Below, one piece after another: positions 1 to 6,796 of a DNA stretch of 8,394 bases. The stretch lies in assembly GCA_021159825.1 (NCBI GenBank), contig JAGHDR010000270.1, forward strand, positions 1 through 8,394, written 5' to 3'. The notes beneath the pieces were generated by a model. That model was not told the origin of the DNA. It worked only from the letters and a program-made list of their open reading frames with translations, and did no database searches. Within the stretch, counting starts at the first letter, position 1, and every line of letters begins with the position of its first letter. This stretch comes from Deltaproteobacteria bacterium. GTDB taxonomy: Bacteria > Desulfobacterota > DSM-4660 > Desulfatiglandales > Desulfatiglandaceae. The translations under genes were made by a program, and so were the position numbers.

Positions 1-490
1 CACCGGCCTCACGGGGCAGGACACCGCTTTCCTTCATGTGCAACGCCCCTTCACTACCCGTCTCTTCACCGGCGGTGAATACAAAAACAACATCGCCCTC
101 CCCTTCCGGTTCCCGGGCCAGATGAAGTGCGGTGACGGCCATGGCGGCGATACCACTCTTCATGTCGCTGGCGCCCCGACCCATAAGGCGACCGTTTTTG
201 ATCTCTGCATCATGGGGAGGGCTGTCCCATGGCGCATCTCCAATGGGAACCGTGTCCAGATGCCCGGTGAACACCAGCGGTAACCGGGAGGCCCTCCCCG
301 GAACAACAGCCATAAGCCCCGTTCTGTTTTCACCCAGTCTGGGATAGGAAACATCCAGTCCGGCACCGGTCAACATCTCACCCAGGTAGCGGGCTGCCGG
401 TTCCTCGTTACCGGGCGGATTGATGGTGTCCATTCGGATAAGATCTCGGGTTAATTCAACGGGATCGGGTATAACGGCCATGGAATTCAT
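1..490 (-). CDS. M20-family metallohydrolase (ArgE/DapE-like), C-terminus cut by window edge
   Basis: Reading down from the ATG at 490 gives 163 codons without a stop before the window ends, so only the N-terminal part of a roughly 400-residue enzyme is visible. The M20 zinc-site motifs are present in order: GHLDTVP (His77 metal ligand, Asp79), GRGASDMKSG (Asp109, the bridging metal ligand) and AGEETGSEG (Glu142 as general base, Glu143 as ligand). Family members are cytoplasmic hydrolases of N-acyl or peptide bonds, such as acetylornithine deacetylase, succinyl-diaminopimelate desuccinylase, aminoacylase and carboxypeptidase G2. The visible part does not settle the substrate. The start at 490 overlaps the stop of the preceding pyrophosphatase as ATGA, which favours it over the in-frame ATG at 481. 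No clear Shine-Dalgarno sequence precedes it, so translational coupling is likely. It appears to be the last visible gene of the biotin transcript. Confidence 0.9.
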   Translation of the reverse strand, partial: MNSMAVIPDPVELTRDLIRMDTINPPGNEEPAARYLGEMLTGAGLDVSYPRLGENRTGLMAVVPGRASRLPLVFTGHLDTVPIGDAPWDSPPHDAEIKNGRLMGRGASDMKSGIAAMAVTALHLAREPEGEGDVVFVFTAGEETGSEGALHMKESGVLPREAG

Positions 491-1512
491 GGTAAACATC
501 CGGATATCCAATAGGGTTTTTTAACCTTTCGGTTAAGGCACTCCCCAACAAGCTTTTGATAAGCGGCTGCTGAAGAGAGCACAATTTTCCGAGCCTCCTT
601 TGCCCCCAGCCAGACCGGATCGGCATTAACTTTTTTGGCGGATTCCGGATCATAAAAGAAATTCTCGTTTAAGCCCTTTGCCGTTTTGTAAAATCGCCAA
701 AAAAGACCCCATCGATTCTTGGTTTCCCGGGGCACATCCGAGATATCGTTTATTGTTTTCGCCTTTGGATCTTTTATGTTGATTACAAAAATTTTCCAAT
801 CGGTCTGAAGATCCGTACCGTCAATCATCCCCAGTGCACCAATCACCTTCACCTGATACACCAGTCCCAGAGGGCACGGAGCGGAACCCACATCAATAAC
901 ATCGATGGGATCCGTATCCCCCGGGAATCCGGTGATGGGATCGTCTTCCAGGACGTTTTCCCAGGTGCGGGGCAACGCTCCGTAATTGCCGGGCGCGGGG
1001 GACCAGGCATAATACCGGGGCCGCTTGAAACTCTGGTTCTTCACCTTTTTGCGGTCCTGCCACATGGGGTTGTGGGGCTCCCATTTGTTCAGTTCAACCT
1101 TGGCTAAGGTACCCCGGCTGATTTCAAAAAAAGCGTTCACCACAAAACCCTTTTCATTATCGGAAATCACCAGGGGCACATCGTGCCACAGGGATACCGG
1201 TTTTCCACTTTTGGCGTTCACAATCTGCGCTCGGAAGCCCAGCGTACCAAATGAACCCAAGAGCACCCGCCGCAGGCCTGAAACCCCTTTAAAGGCCCTA
1301 CACCGTCCAAGGCCGGCATCGGCACAAGCATCCAGTTCCCGGCACGTGCCGTTTGAACTGCATGGGGGTTCAAAATCCGGATTGACTGCCGTGTTTCCAG
1401 GTGATGCATGTTCAGCAGAAAAAGCAACCCCTGAGAAAACCGAGACCAGAAGCATTAATGCAAGAAGGATTCCCCGTGAATAGAATATGACCGGATTTCT
1501 TTTTTCATCCAT
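487..1512 (-). CDS. Exported family I inorganic pyrophosphatase of eukaryotic-like type
   Basis: The 341-residue protein would hydrolyse pyrophosphate to two phosphates with divalent metals. Residues 1-33 look like a Sec signal peptide: basic start (Lys4, Arg5, Arg13), a hydrophobic core ILLALMLLVSVF, and a likely cut near AFS-AE at about 32/33, so a periplasmic location is inferred. A segment with Cys51, Cys57, Cys63 and Cys71 precedes the catalytic domain (about 90-341). From memory of yeast IPP1, these residues match: Glu130, Lys138, Glu140, Asp199/Asp201/Asp204 in GDTDPIDVID, Asp231, Asp238, Lys240 and Tyr275-Lys276. The phosphate-binding Arg78 of yeast has no clean match in SFKRPR. The motifs KPVSLWHDVPL, GNYGALPRTWE and the C-terminal YWISG resemble the fungal/animal form, which is about 290 residues, against about 175 in usual bacterial enzymes. 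An AAGG site nine bases upstream supports the ATG at 1512. The gene starts 29 bases after bioB, so it is probably co-transcribed. Confidence 0.9.
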   Translation of the reverse strand: MDEKRNPVIFYSRGILLALMLLVSVFSGVAFSAEHASPGNTAVNPDFEPPCSSNGTCRELDACADAGLGRCRAFKGVSGLRRVLLGSFGTLGFRAQIVNAKSGKPVSLWHDVPLVISDNEKGFVVNAFFEISRGTLAKVELNKWEPHNPMWQDRKKVKNQSFKRPRYYAWSPAPGNYGALPRTWENVLEDDPITGFPGDTDPIDVIDVGSAPCPLGLVYQVKVIGALGMIDGTDLQTDWKIFVINIKDPKAKTINDISDVPRETKNRWGLFWRFYKTAKGLNENFFYDPESAKKVNADPVWLGAKEARKIVLSSAAAYQKLVGECLNRKVKKPYWISGCLP

Positions 1513-1541
1513 AAGGCATCTACCTTTCCATTGTTTCGAGG

Positions 1542-2540
1542 TTAACCCAAATATTTCTCTTTGACCTGCAAACCCAGCCTCTCCAGCATTTCCAGGTCCT
1601 TTTGAAGGGTGCGCCCTTCTGTGGTGAGATAATTGCCGGTCATGATGCCGTTAGCCCCCGCCTCGAAAATCAGTGAATGGCGATCGCCGAGACCGGCTTC
1701 TCTCCCGCCGCAAACCAGAATATTTTTATCCGGCAAAACATACCGAAAAAGCGAGATGATTTTGAGGCACCGCAAGGGGGAAACCTTTGGGTAATGCGCC
1801 ATGGGCGTTCCTTCCATGGGCACCAGGAAATTAATGGGGACAGCATCCACATCCAAGTCTTTCAGGGCCAGCGCCAGTTCAAGCACCTGTTCATCCGTCT
1901 CCCCGATGCCGAAAATACCGCCCGAACACACGGAAAGCCCGGCCTTTTTTGCGTTCAAAACGCACTTCACCCGTTCCTCATAGGTGTGTGTGCCGCACAT
2001 GTTGGAAAAATGGCTTTTGGCGGTTTCCAGGTTATGGTGGTACCGGGTGACCCCCGCCTTTCTTAACACCTGAAAATCCTCGGCCCCGAGAATGCCCAAG
2101 GAGGCACAGGTCTTGATCCTGGAAGGATCCAGGGCGCCAAGGGCTTGTGCAACAGCAGCCACTTCATGGGGCGGAAGACCTCGCCCGCTGGTTACGACGG
2201 AGTATCGGTTAACGGGCGTTTCAGATGCATATTCACCCCCCGCCATGAGCATTTTTTTGTTCAAAAGGGGATAAACGTCTACATGGGTCTTTGAAAATGC
2301 CGACTGAGAACAAAAACCGCAATCCTCGCTGCACTTTCCTGACTTGCCGTTACAGATGGTACACAGATGGATCTCGGAACCGAAATGGGCCTTACGAATC
2401 CGGTCCGCACCCTTCATCAGCATGGGAACTTCATGGGGCGGCATATCCACAATAATTCCGTATGCTCCGGGCCCGGGAAGTTTCCCCGCCAGAATATTTT
2501 CAGTCAAAACAATCAGTTCTTTTTTTCTATCCATTATCAT
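1542..2540 (-). CDS. bioB: Biotin synthase, radical SAM, type II-like cluster ligands
   Basis: BioB inserts sulfur into dethiobiotin, the last step of biotin synthesis. From the ATG at 2540 it has 332 residues, normal for the family. The radical-SAM motif is C70SEDCGFC77 (Cys70, Cys74, Cys77, binding the SAM-cleaving [4Fe-4S] cluster), followed by YHHNLET, CSGGIFGIGE and GGREAGLGDR. Cys145 and Cys205 align with E. coli Cys128 and Cys188 of the [2Fe-2S] site. The E. coli Cys97 position is Ser114 (RYSVVTSGRG) and the Arg260 position is Leu275, while Cys277 and an extra CTIC pair (Cys60, Cys63) appear. This pattern fits the type II synthases of anaerobes, reported to use a different auxiliary cluster. 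The start overlaps the bioD stop as TAATG with no Shine-Dalgarno site, which implies reinitiation. The ATG at 2534 is possible. The open frame back to 2618 lies inside bioD and is not needed. Confidence 0.96.
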   Translation of the reverse strand: MIMDRKKELIVLTENILAGKLPGPGAYGIIVDMPPHEVPMLMKGADRIRKAHFGSEIHLCTICNGKSGKCSEDCGFCSQSAFSKTHVDVYPLLNKKMLMAGGEYASETPVNRYSVVTSGRGLPPHEVAAVAQALGALDPSRIKTCASLGILGAEDFQVLRKAGVTRYHHNLETAKSHFSNMCGTHTYEERVKCVLNAKKAGLSVCSGGIFGIGETDEQVLELALALKDLDVDAVPINFLVPMEGTPMAHYPKVSPLRCLKIISLFRYVLPDKNILVCGGREAGLGDRHSLIFEAGANGIMTGNYLTTEGRTLQKDLEMLERLGLQVKEKYLG

Positions 2541-3172
2541 TATAGTCCGAAACATCGGTGGAAGGCGTTCTTTAAAGCCGCCCCGTCGATGCGCTCCATG
2601 GGTTCGATTTCCGCGCAAACCGATGTGTTACCAAAATGTTCAATGGCCTTTCGGTTGTCCGGATTTAAAGGACCGTTCATCACCACGCCCAAAACCTGTA
2701 AACTATGGTTTTTCAGTCGATCCAATGACAGCAGGGTATGGTTGATGGTACCGAGACCACTTTCCGCAACCAGCAGAATCGGAATTGCCAGTTTTTTCAT
2801 AAGATCCAGCATCAAATAATCTTCGTTCAGTGGAACCATAATACCCCCCGCCCCTTCCACAATGAGACGCCCCCCGGGGGCCTGGGGAAGATTCATTGAT
2901 TCGAGATCAATCTGAATCCCATCCCTTGCCGCCGCAACATGGGGCGACAGGGGAAAACGAAATTGATAGGTTTCAGGATAAAAATAATTCGACGGCAGAC
3001 CGGTCGTTTCCCGGACCCATGCCGTATCCGTTTTCTCCCCAAGACCGCTCTGAATGGGTTTCCAGTATCGAGCCGAAAGACCGGCCGCCAAAATGGCGCT
3101 CACCATGGTTTTTCCCACGCCGGTGCCGGTGCCGGTGACAAATATCCCGGGGGGCAAATCAATGGTTCCCAT
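2540..3172 (-). CDS. bioD: Dethiobiotin synthetase
   Basis: This cytoplasmic ATP-dependent enzyme closes the ureido ring of 7,8-diaminopelargonate with CO2 to give dethiobiotin. The 210-residue product has the P-loop GTGTGVGKT at 14-22, the substrate-site motif KPIQSG at 38-43, LSPHVAA at 75-81, EGAGG at 106-110 and the nucleotide-binding VMNGPLN near 164-170. Length and motif order are standard for BioD. The frame is open back to an ATG at 3202, but the ATG at 3172 is chosen because AGAAGGA lies seven bases before it and the protein then begins close to the P-loop as in the family. With this start the gene overlaps bioF by 14 bases. Its TAA stop shares one base with the bioB ATG. The order A-F-D-B with overlaps indicates one operon supplying equal amounts of the pathway enzymes. 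Confidence 0.96.
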   Translation of the reverse strand: MGTIDLPPGIFVTGTGTGVGKTMVSAILAAGLSARYWKPIQSGLGEKTDTAWVRETTGLPSNYFYPETYQFRFPLSPHVAAARDGIQIDLESMNLPQAPGGRLIVEGAGGIMVPLNEDYLMLDLMKKLAIPILLVAESGLGTINHTLLSLDRLKNHSLQVLGVVMNGPLNPDNRKAIEHFGNTSVCAEIEPMERIDGAALKNAFHRCFGL

Positions 3173-4343
3173 GAAAACGTCCTTCTTTAAACAGTTGAAC
3201 AAGATATTCCAATTGTTCCATCGTATGATGGGCGGAAAGGGCCAGACGGATTCTTGACTGACCTTCGGGAACAGTGGGCGGACGAATTGCGGTGGCCAGC
3301 ACCCCCTTGCTTTTTAAATGGTTTGAGAGGGCCATAGCCTCCATCTCATCACCCACCATCACCGGAATAATCTGCGTATTGGAAGCTCCGGTTCGCCATC
3401 CCAGATTTTGCAGGCGCAACCTCAAAAAGTCTGATTTGGCATGGAGTTCTTTTCGTTCTTCACCCATGCCGGGAATAAGATCGAGGGCCGCATCTATGGA
3501 ACCGATCACCGACGGCGGCATGGCCGTTGAGTAGATAAACCCCGCACAGCAGTTCACTAAATAATCACGAAGCTTACGGGAACATGCCGCATACGCCCCA
3601 AAAGAGCCGCATGCCTTTCCAAAGGTGCCGATGGTTAAATCCACGCCCTTGCCGCAGCAAAGCCCCATACCTTTTGTTCCCAAAACACCTGTGGCATGGG
3701 CTTCATCCACCACCAGCAAAGCATCAAAGGCGCGGGCGAGTTCAACCAGGCGCCCGATATCGCTCTGATCCCCATCCATGCTGAATACGGATTCGGTGAC
3801 AATCATACGCCGTGCCCTCGTGGAATTAAAACAGGGGCCCTTGTCCATATTTTTCTTGAGAAGTTCTTCCAGATGCACCAGATCATTGTGTCTGAACTGA
3901 ATCACATGGCAGCGGGAGAGCAATACGCCTTGAATGATGCTGCTGTGATTCAATTGGTCTGATAAAATCAGCGTCTGCCGGTCAGCCAATGCCGGCAGAA
4001 TGGACACATTTGCCTGAAATCCCGAATTGAGAATCAGCGCGGTTTCCGTCCCTTTCAGGACCGCCAGTTTTTTCTCCACTGCCTGAAAACAGTCGTAGGT
4101 GCCGCAAATCAGGCGCGATGCCGTAGCGCCCGCGCCATAACGCTCGGCGAATTCAACGGCTCTTTCGATGAGCAAAGGATGTTTTGAAAGGCCCAGGTAA
4201 TCATTGGAACAGAAGTTCACGACCTTTCGACCCTCGATGCGAACATCCACGCCCTCAAGGGGTATTACAGTCTGCAATTTCCTGAGGTGCGATTGCTGCT
4301 GACGCCGGTACAGTTCTTCCTCTATGAATCCGTATTTATTCAT
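3159..4343 (-). CDS. bioF: 8-amino-7-oxononanoate synthase
   Basis: BioF is a PLP enzyme that condenses a pimeloyl thioester with L-alanine to 8-amino-7-oxononanoate (KAPA), the first committed step of ring assembly, in the cytoplasm. The 394-residue protein has the alpha-oxoamine synthase hallmarks: [11 protein letters not shown] at 43-53, [12 protein letters not shown] at 70-81, His133 stacking on the cofactor (LNHSS), Asp213 and His216 in DEAHATG, and the Schiff-base Lys243 in [10 protein letters not shown]. The length matches BioF (about 385-400). BioF, Kbl, HemA and Spt1 share this fold. The assignment to BioF rests on placement between bioA and bioD. The ATG at 4343 overlaps the bioA stop as ATGA. 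Only a weak purine run precedes it, consistent with coupled translation. The C-terminus overlaps the start of bioD. Confidence 0.96.
   Translation of the reverse strand: MNKYGFIEEELYRRQQQSHLRKLQTVIPLEGVDVRIEGRKVVNFCSNDYLGLSKHPLLIERAVEFAERYGAGATASRLICGTYDCFQAVEKKLAVLKGTETALILNSGFQANVSILPALADRQTLILSDQLNHSSIIQGVLLSRCHVIQFRHNDLVHLEELLKKNMDKGPCFNSTRARRMIVTESVFSMDGDQSDIGRLVELARAFDALLVVDEAHATGVLGTKGMGLCCGKGVDLTIGTFGKACGSFGAYAACSRKLRDYLVNCCAGFIYSTAMPPSVIGSIDAALDLIPGMGEERKELHAKSDFLRLRLQNLGWRTGASNTQIIPVMVGDEMEAMALSNHLKSKGVLATAIRPPTVPEGQSRIRLALSAHHTMEQLEYLVQLFKEGRFHGNH
3180..3186 (-). promoter_or_regulatory. Ribosome binding site that fixes the bioD start
   Basis: The minus strand reads AGAAGGA here, seven bases before the ATG at 3172. 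This is the best Shine-Dalgarno match inside the biotin cluster. It decides against the earlier in-frame ATG at 3202, which has no comparable site. It lies within the coding end of bioF. Confidence 0.75.
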
Positions 4344-5653
4344 GTAACCGATCTCTTTTCCGGATCTTCCAATCGAATCACTTCCGCCATAGCCCCGGTG
4401 ATCCGCGCCAAATGGGATGTGTCGATGATATAGGGCGGCATGGTATAGACCAGCTTTCCAAAAGGCCTGATCCAGACCCCTTTTTCCACGAATTGCCTTT
4501 GCATGTGGGCCATATCCACAGCATGATCCAATTCAACCACACCGATCGCACCCAAGATCCTCACATCGCTAACCCACGGCAGCGTCTTAAGGGGCATCAA
4601 CGCCGCTTCAAGCTGAGCTTCGATCCGGTTTACCCGCTTTTTCCAAGGAGAGGACAGAAGAAGCTTGAGACTCGCTATGGCCACCGCACAGGCGAGGGGA
4701 TTGGCCATGAAGGTGGGTCCGTGCATAAACACGCCGGACCCGGCTGAAGAAATGCCGTCACTGATCTCCCGGGTGGTCAGCGTGGCCGCAAGCGTCATGT
4801 ACCCCCCGGTCAGCGCTTTTCCCACACACATGATGTCCGGCGAAATACCCGCCTTTTCACAGGCGAACATACTGCCGGTGCGCCCGAAACCGGTTGCAAT
4901 TTCATCCAGGATGAGACGCACATCAAACTCACGGGAAAGCTCCCAAACCCGCCGTAGGTAGTGGGGGGAATAAAACCGCATACCCCCAGCCCCTTGAACG
5001 ACGGGTTCCATGATAATGGCCGCAATTTCTCCGTGGTGCTGTTCAAGAACGGTTTTGAGACTCTGAATATCCGTTTCATCCCATGGGTCATCAACCCCGC
5101 ACATGGGCGCATCTGCAAAATAATGTTTTGCAAGAATACCTTCAAAAATCCCGTGCATGCCGGTCACCGGATCACACACGGCCATGGCGCCGAAGGTGTC
5201 ACCGTGGTATCCTGATCGTACGGTCAAAAGCCGATTCTTGTCTGTTCGGCCTCTAGCCTGCCAGTATTGTAGCGCCATTTTGATGGCCACTTCAACGGAA
5301 ACGGAACCGGAATCACTAAAAAACACATGCTGGAGCGGTTCAGGCGTCAGATCCACCAGAAGGCGAGCCAGCTCGACAGCGGGTGCATGGGTCAGCCCCC
5401 CGAACATGACATGCGCCATTTTCTCCAATTGAGTACGCACAGCCTCATTGAGTACGGGGTGATTGTACCCATGAATGGCGGCCCACCACGAGCTCATACC
5501 GTCAATGAGACGACGGCCGTCTTCCAAAATAAGATGTACTCCCTCGGCGGCGGCAACCGGATACACGGGAAGCGGGTTCGTCATGGACGTGTAGGGATGC
5601 CAGATATGCGCCCGATCAAATTCGGATAAATCGTAATTTTCGCGGTTTTCCAT
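4340..5653 (-). CDS. bioA: Adenosylmethionine-8-amino-7-oxononanoate aminotransferase
   Basis: BioA transfers an amino group, in the classical enzyme from S-adenosylmethionine, to KAPA to form 7,8-diaminopelargonate. The 437-residue class III aminotransferase shows the BioA signature HIWHPYTSM at 16-24, the tandem Trp56-Trp57 in [20 protein letters not shown] with Tyr149, Asp250 in [12 protein letters not shown] binding the PLP pyridine nitrogen, Lys279 in VGKALTGG as Schiff-base lysine, and Arg396 in [10 protein letters not shown] matching the substrate Arg391 of E. coli. All expected catalytic residues are there. It is the first gene of the biotin operon, with 275 bases separating it from uppP. 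No Shine-Dalgarno sequence is visible before the ATG at 5653, and a TATAAG lies four bases upstream, so a very short or absent leader is possible. SAM as amino donor is inferred from the family; lysine-using variants exist. Confidence 0.97.
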   Translation of the reverse strand: MENRENYDLSEFDRAHIWHPYTSMTNPLPVYPVAAAEGVHLILEDGRRLIDGMSSWWAAIHGYNHPVLNEAVRTQLEKMAHVMFGGLTHAPAVELARLLVDLTPEPLQHVFFSDSGSVSVEVAIKMALQYWQARGRTDKNRLLTVRSGYHGDTFGAMAVCDPVTGMHGIFEGILAKHYFADAPMCGVDDPWDETDIQSLKTVLEQHHGEIAAIIMEPVVQGAGGMRFYSPHYLRRVWELSREFDVRLILDEIATGFGRTGSMFACEKAGISPDIMCVGKALTGGYMTLAATLTTREISDGISSAGSGVFMHGPTFMANPLACAVAIASLKLLLSSPWKKRVNRIEAQLEAALMPLKTLPWVSDVRILGAIGVVELDHAVDMAHMQRQFVEKGVWIRPFGKLVYTMPPYIIDTSHLARITGAMAEVIRLEDPEKRSVT

Positions 5654-5657
5654 AAAA

Positions 5658-5687
5658 CTTATACTATTGAAGGTTCAGGAATGAAAA
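5658..5687 (-). promoter_or_regulatory. Weak candidate promoter of the biotin operon
   Basis: On the minus strand TTTTCA (5687-5682, four of six matches to a -35 box) is followed after 18 bases by TATAAG (5663-5658, five of six matches to a -10 box). The -10-like box ends four bases before the bioA ATG, so transcription would begin at or next to the start codon. This would fit the missing Shine-Dalgarno site of bioA, but the -35 match is poor and the region is AT-rich, so chance is a real alternative. No BirA-type operator (TTGTAAACC paired with GGTTTACAA) is seen in the upstream gap. Confidence 0.25.
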
Positions 5688-5719
5688 ACAATCCTTGATG
5701 AAAAAAAGCACTCGTAACA

Positions 5720-5740
5720 TGTCAAAGGGCCGTTGTCAAA
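5720..5740 (-). repeat. Tandem direct repeat TTTGACA, period 14
   Basis: TTTGACA occurs at 5740-5734 and again at 5726-5720 on the minus strand, separated by seven bases. Each copy contains a perfect TTGACA -35 hexamer, yet neither has a good -10 hexamer 16-18 bases downstream (the first gives TACGAG at 17). It lies in the gap upstream of bioA, between the possible small ORF and a run of seven T. It could be a pair of activator or repressor half sites, or part of a promoter with a poor -10 box. The copies are short enough to be chance. Confidence 0.35.
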
Positions 5741-5741
5741 C

Positions 5742-5915
5742 TCAAGAAAAATATTGCGGATCGGAGATAGAAACAAGATTGCTGGTCCAATTCCAGGTCT
5801 TCACGTAAAAGGCGGGATTGCTCGGATCCGCTCCGGAACTCTTGAAATGAAACTCAATCACGTCATGAGGGGTAAAATCCCTGCGTTCTCCTCCCCCGCA
5901 GTAGAGCCTGTACAT
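5742..5915 (-). CDS. Uncharacterised 57-residue ORF or remnant of a larger gene
   Basis: An ATG at 5915, thirteen bases after the uppP stop, opens a 57-residue frame ending in TGA at 5742. I do not recognise the product. The frame looks coding rather than random: codon choice resembles the neighbouring genes, and the sequence has a beta-rich, folded-domain look (DFTPHDVIEFHFKSSG, then DPSNPAFYVKTWNW and VSISDPQYFS). There is no signal peptide, membrane segment or cysteine motif beyond a single Cys. The nearest purine-rich sequence, GTAGG, is about twelve bases from the ATG, which is poor, so translation would depend on coupling to uppP. The frame also stays open upstream into uppP, where it is only a shadow. 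It may be the C-terminal stub of a longer secreted or repeat-type protein whose 5' part was lost. It could still be non-coding. Confidence 0.3.
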   Translation of the reverse strand: MYRLYCGGGERRDFTPHDVIEFHFKSSGADPSNPAFYVKTWNWTSNLVSISDPQYFS

Positions 5916-5928
5916 GGATAAGCACTGC

Positions 5929-6735
5929 CTACCAGGTAAATATAAGGGTAAAGACCCCCACAGCCCAGCAATAGGGGGCAAAATAGTAGAAATGACCCTT
6001 CTTAACGATTCCCATGAGGAGTGCCAGGGCCATGAAACCGATCAATGCGGAAGAGGCAAATCCTAACATAAGAGGTGCAACACCTACCCTTGTGATTGCC
6101 TCCATGTCAAATTGCAGAACAACGGCCCCGATAATCGCCGGTATGGAGAGGAGGAAAGAGAAACGGCCCGCCAATTCCCTGTTTAGACCTAACAGCAGGG
6201 CGCATACGATGGTGGCACCCGAGCGGGAGATGCCGGGCATGATGGCCAGGCCCTGGGCCGTGCCGATGGCTAAGGCCATTAGTGGCCCCACCCGTGTCAA
6301 CTTTTCGTGGGCCTTGGGGATGAGCCTTGTTGAGCCCACAATAATACCGGTGATTACCAGCATCACCCCCACCGTGGTTACAGAACCAAATACCCTTTCG
6401 AGAGGCGTTTTAAAAATAATCCCTATGAACGCCGTGGGAATGGACCCGACCACGACCATCAATGCAAGGGAGGCATGCGGTTTGAGTCTGAACCGGTGAT
6501 CTGCTCCCGGCATAGCAACCTCCCATAACTCCGCTATCATTTTCTTGAGGTCGGAACGGAAATAGATGCAAACAGCCAACAGAGTTCCCAAATGCAGGGA
6601 GACGTCTAACAGGAGTTCAGGCTCTTTGAACCCGAGCAGGTTTTTGAAGATCACCAGATGGCCTGAACTACTGACCGGCAGAAACTCGGCAAGACCCTGG
6701 ATAATGCCCAAGAATATTGTTTCGATATTGGTCAG
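5929..6735 (-). CDS. uppP: Undecaprenyl-diphosphatase, apparent CTG start
   Basis: This inner-membrane enzyme (BacA/UppP) removes a phosphate from undecaprenyl pyrophosphate and so recycles the lipid carrier for peptidoglycan and surface polysaccharide. Raised dosage gives bacitracin resistance in other bacteria. With the CTG start it has 268 residues, the family's usual size. Motif one is Gln13 to Glu17 in QGLAEFLP followed by VSSSGHL (His26). Motif two is PGISRSGAT at 167-175 with the catalytic Arg171. Several hydrophobic segments follow, including those ending near the C-terminal FTLIFTW. The first in-frame TTG (6711) lacks a Shine-Dalgarno site and would remove the conserved start of helix one (IETIFLGIIQG). 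There is no in-frame ATG, GTG or TTG between an upstream TAA and the CTG at 6735, which sits seven bases after AGGAGG. The preceding gene is the hexose-phosphate mutase, 83 bases away. Both serve envelope synthesis. Confidence 0.93.
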   Translation of the reverse strand: MTNIETIFLGIIQGLAEFLPVSSSGHLVIFKNLLGFKEPELLLDVSLHLGTLLAVCIYFRSDLKKMIAELWEVAMPGADHRFRLKPHASLALMVVVGSIPTAFIGIIFKTPLERVFGSVTTVGVMLVITGIIVGSTRLIPKAHEKLTRVGPLMALAIGTAQGLAIMPGISRSGATIVCALLLGLNRELAGRFSFLLSIPAIIGAVVLQFDMEAITRVGVAPLMLGFASSALIGFMALALLMGIVKKGHFYYFAPYCWAVGVFTLIFTW

Positions 6736-6742
6736 GGGAGGA

Positions 6743-6748
6743 CCTCCT
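6743..6748 (-). promoter_or_regulatory. Ribosome binding site of uppP, marks a CTG start
   Basis: A perfect AGGAGG lies seven bases before the CTG at 6735-6733 and is the strongest Shine-Dalgarno sequence in the window. It is followed at once by TCCTCC, so GGAG (6747-6744) and CTCC (6740-6737) could pair around a three-base loop and partly hide the site. The position supports CTG rather than the TTG 24 bases further on. Confidence 0.7.
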
Positions 6749-6796
6749 AATTGACTAATATTTTGTAATTACCAAATCATGGTACTAATTTCAACC

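Noticed and set aside
1677..2066. 129-codon plus-strand frame opposite bioB
   Set aside because: It is antisense to a clear bioB, has no recognisable motif, and is explained by the codon pattern of the opposite strand.
2541..2618. N-terminal extension of bioB by 26 residues
   Set aside because: The extension lies wholly inside bioD, has no ribosome site at 2618, and is not needed for the BioB fold; the TAATG junction at 2540 is the natural start.
3119..3137. Triplicated CCGGTG motif as a tandem repeat
   Set aside because: It simply encodes the Thr-Gly repeats of the BioD P-loop.
3173..3202. Earlier bioD start at the ATG at 3202
   Set aside because: It would overlap bioF by 44 bases and lacks a binding site, while AGAAGGA sits correctly before 3172.
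5701..5740. T run after the TTTGACA repeats as an intrinsic terminator
   Set aside because: Seven T occur on the minus strand at 5707-5701, but I find no GC-rich stem directly before them.
6014..6499. 161-codon plus-strand frame opposite uppP
   Set aside because: The opposite strand is an intact UppP with both catalytic motifs; the plus frame shows no domain and is a shadow.
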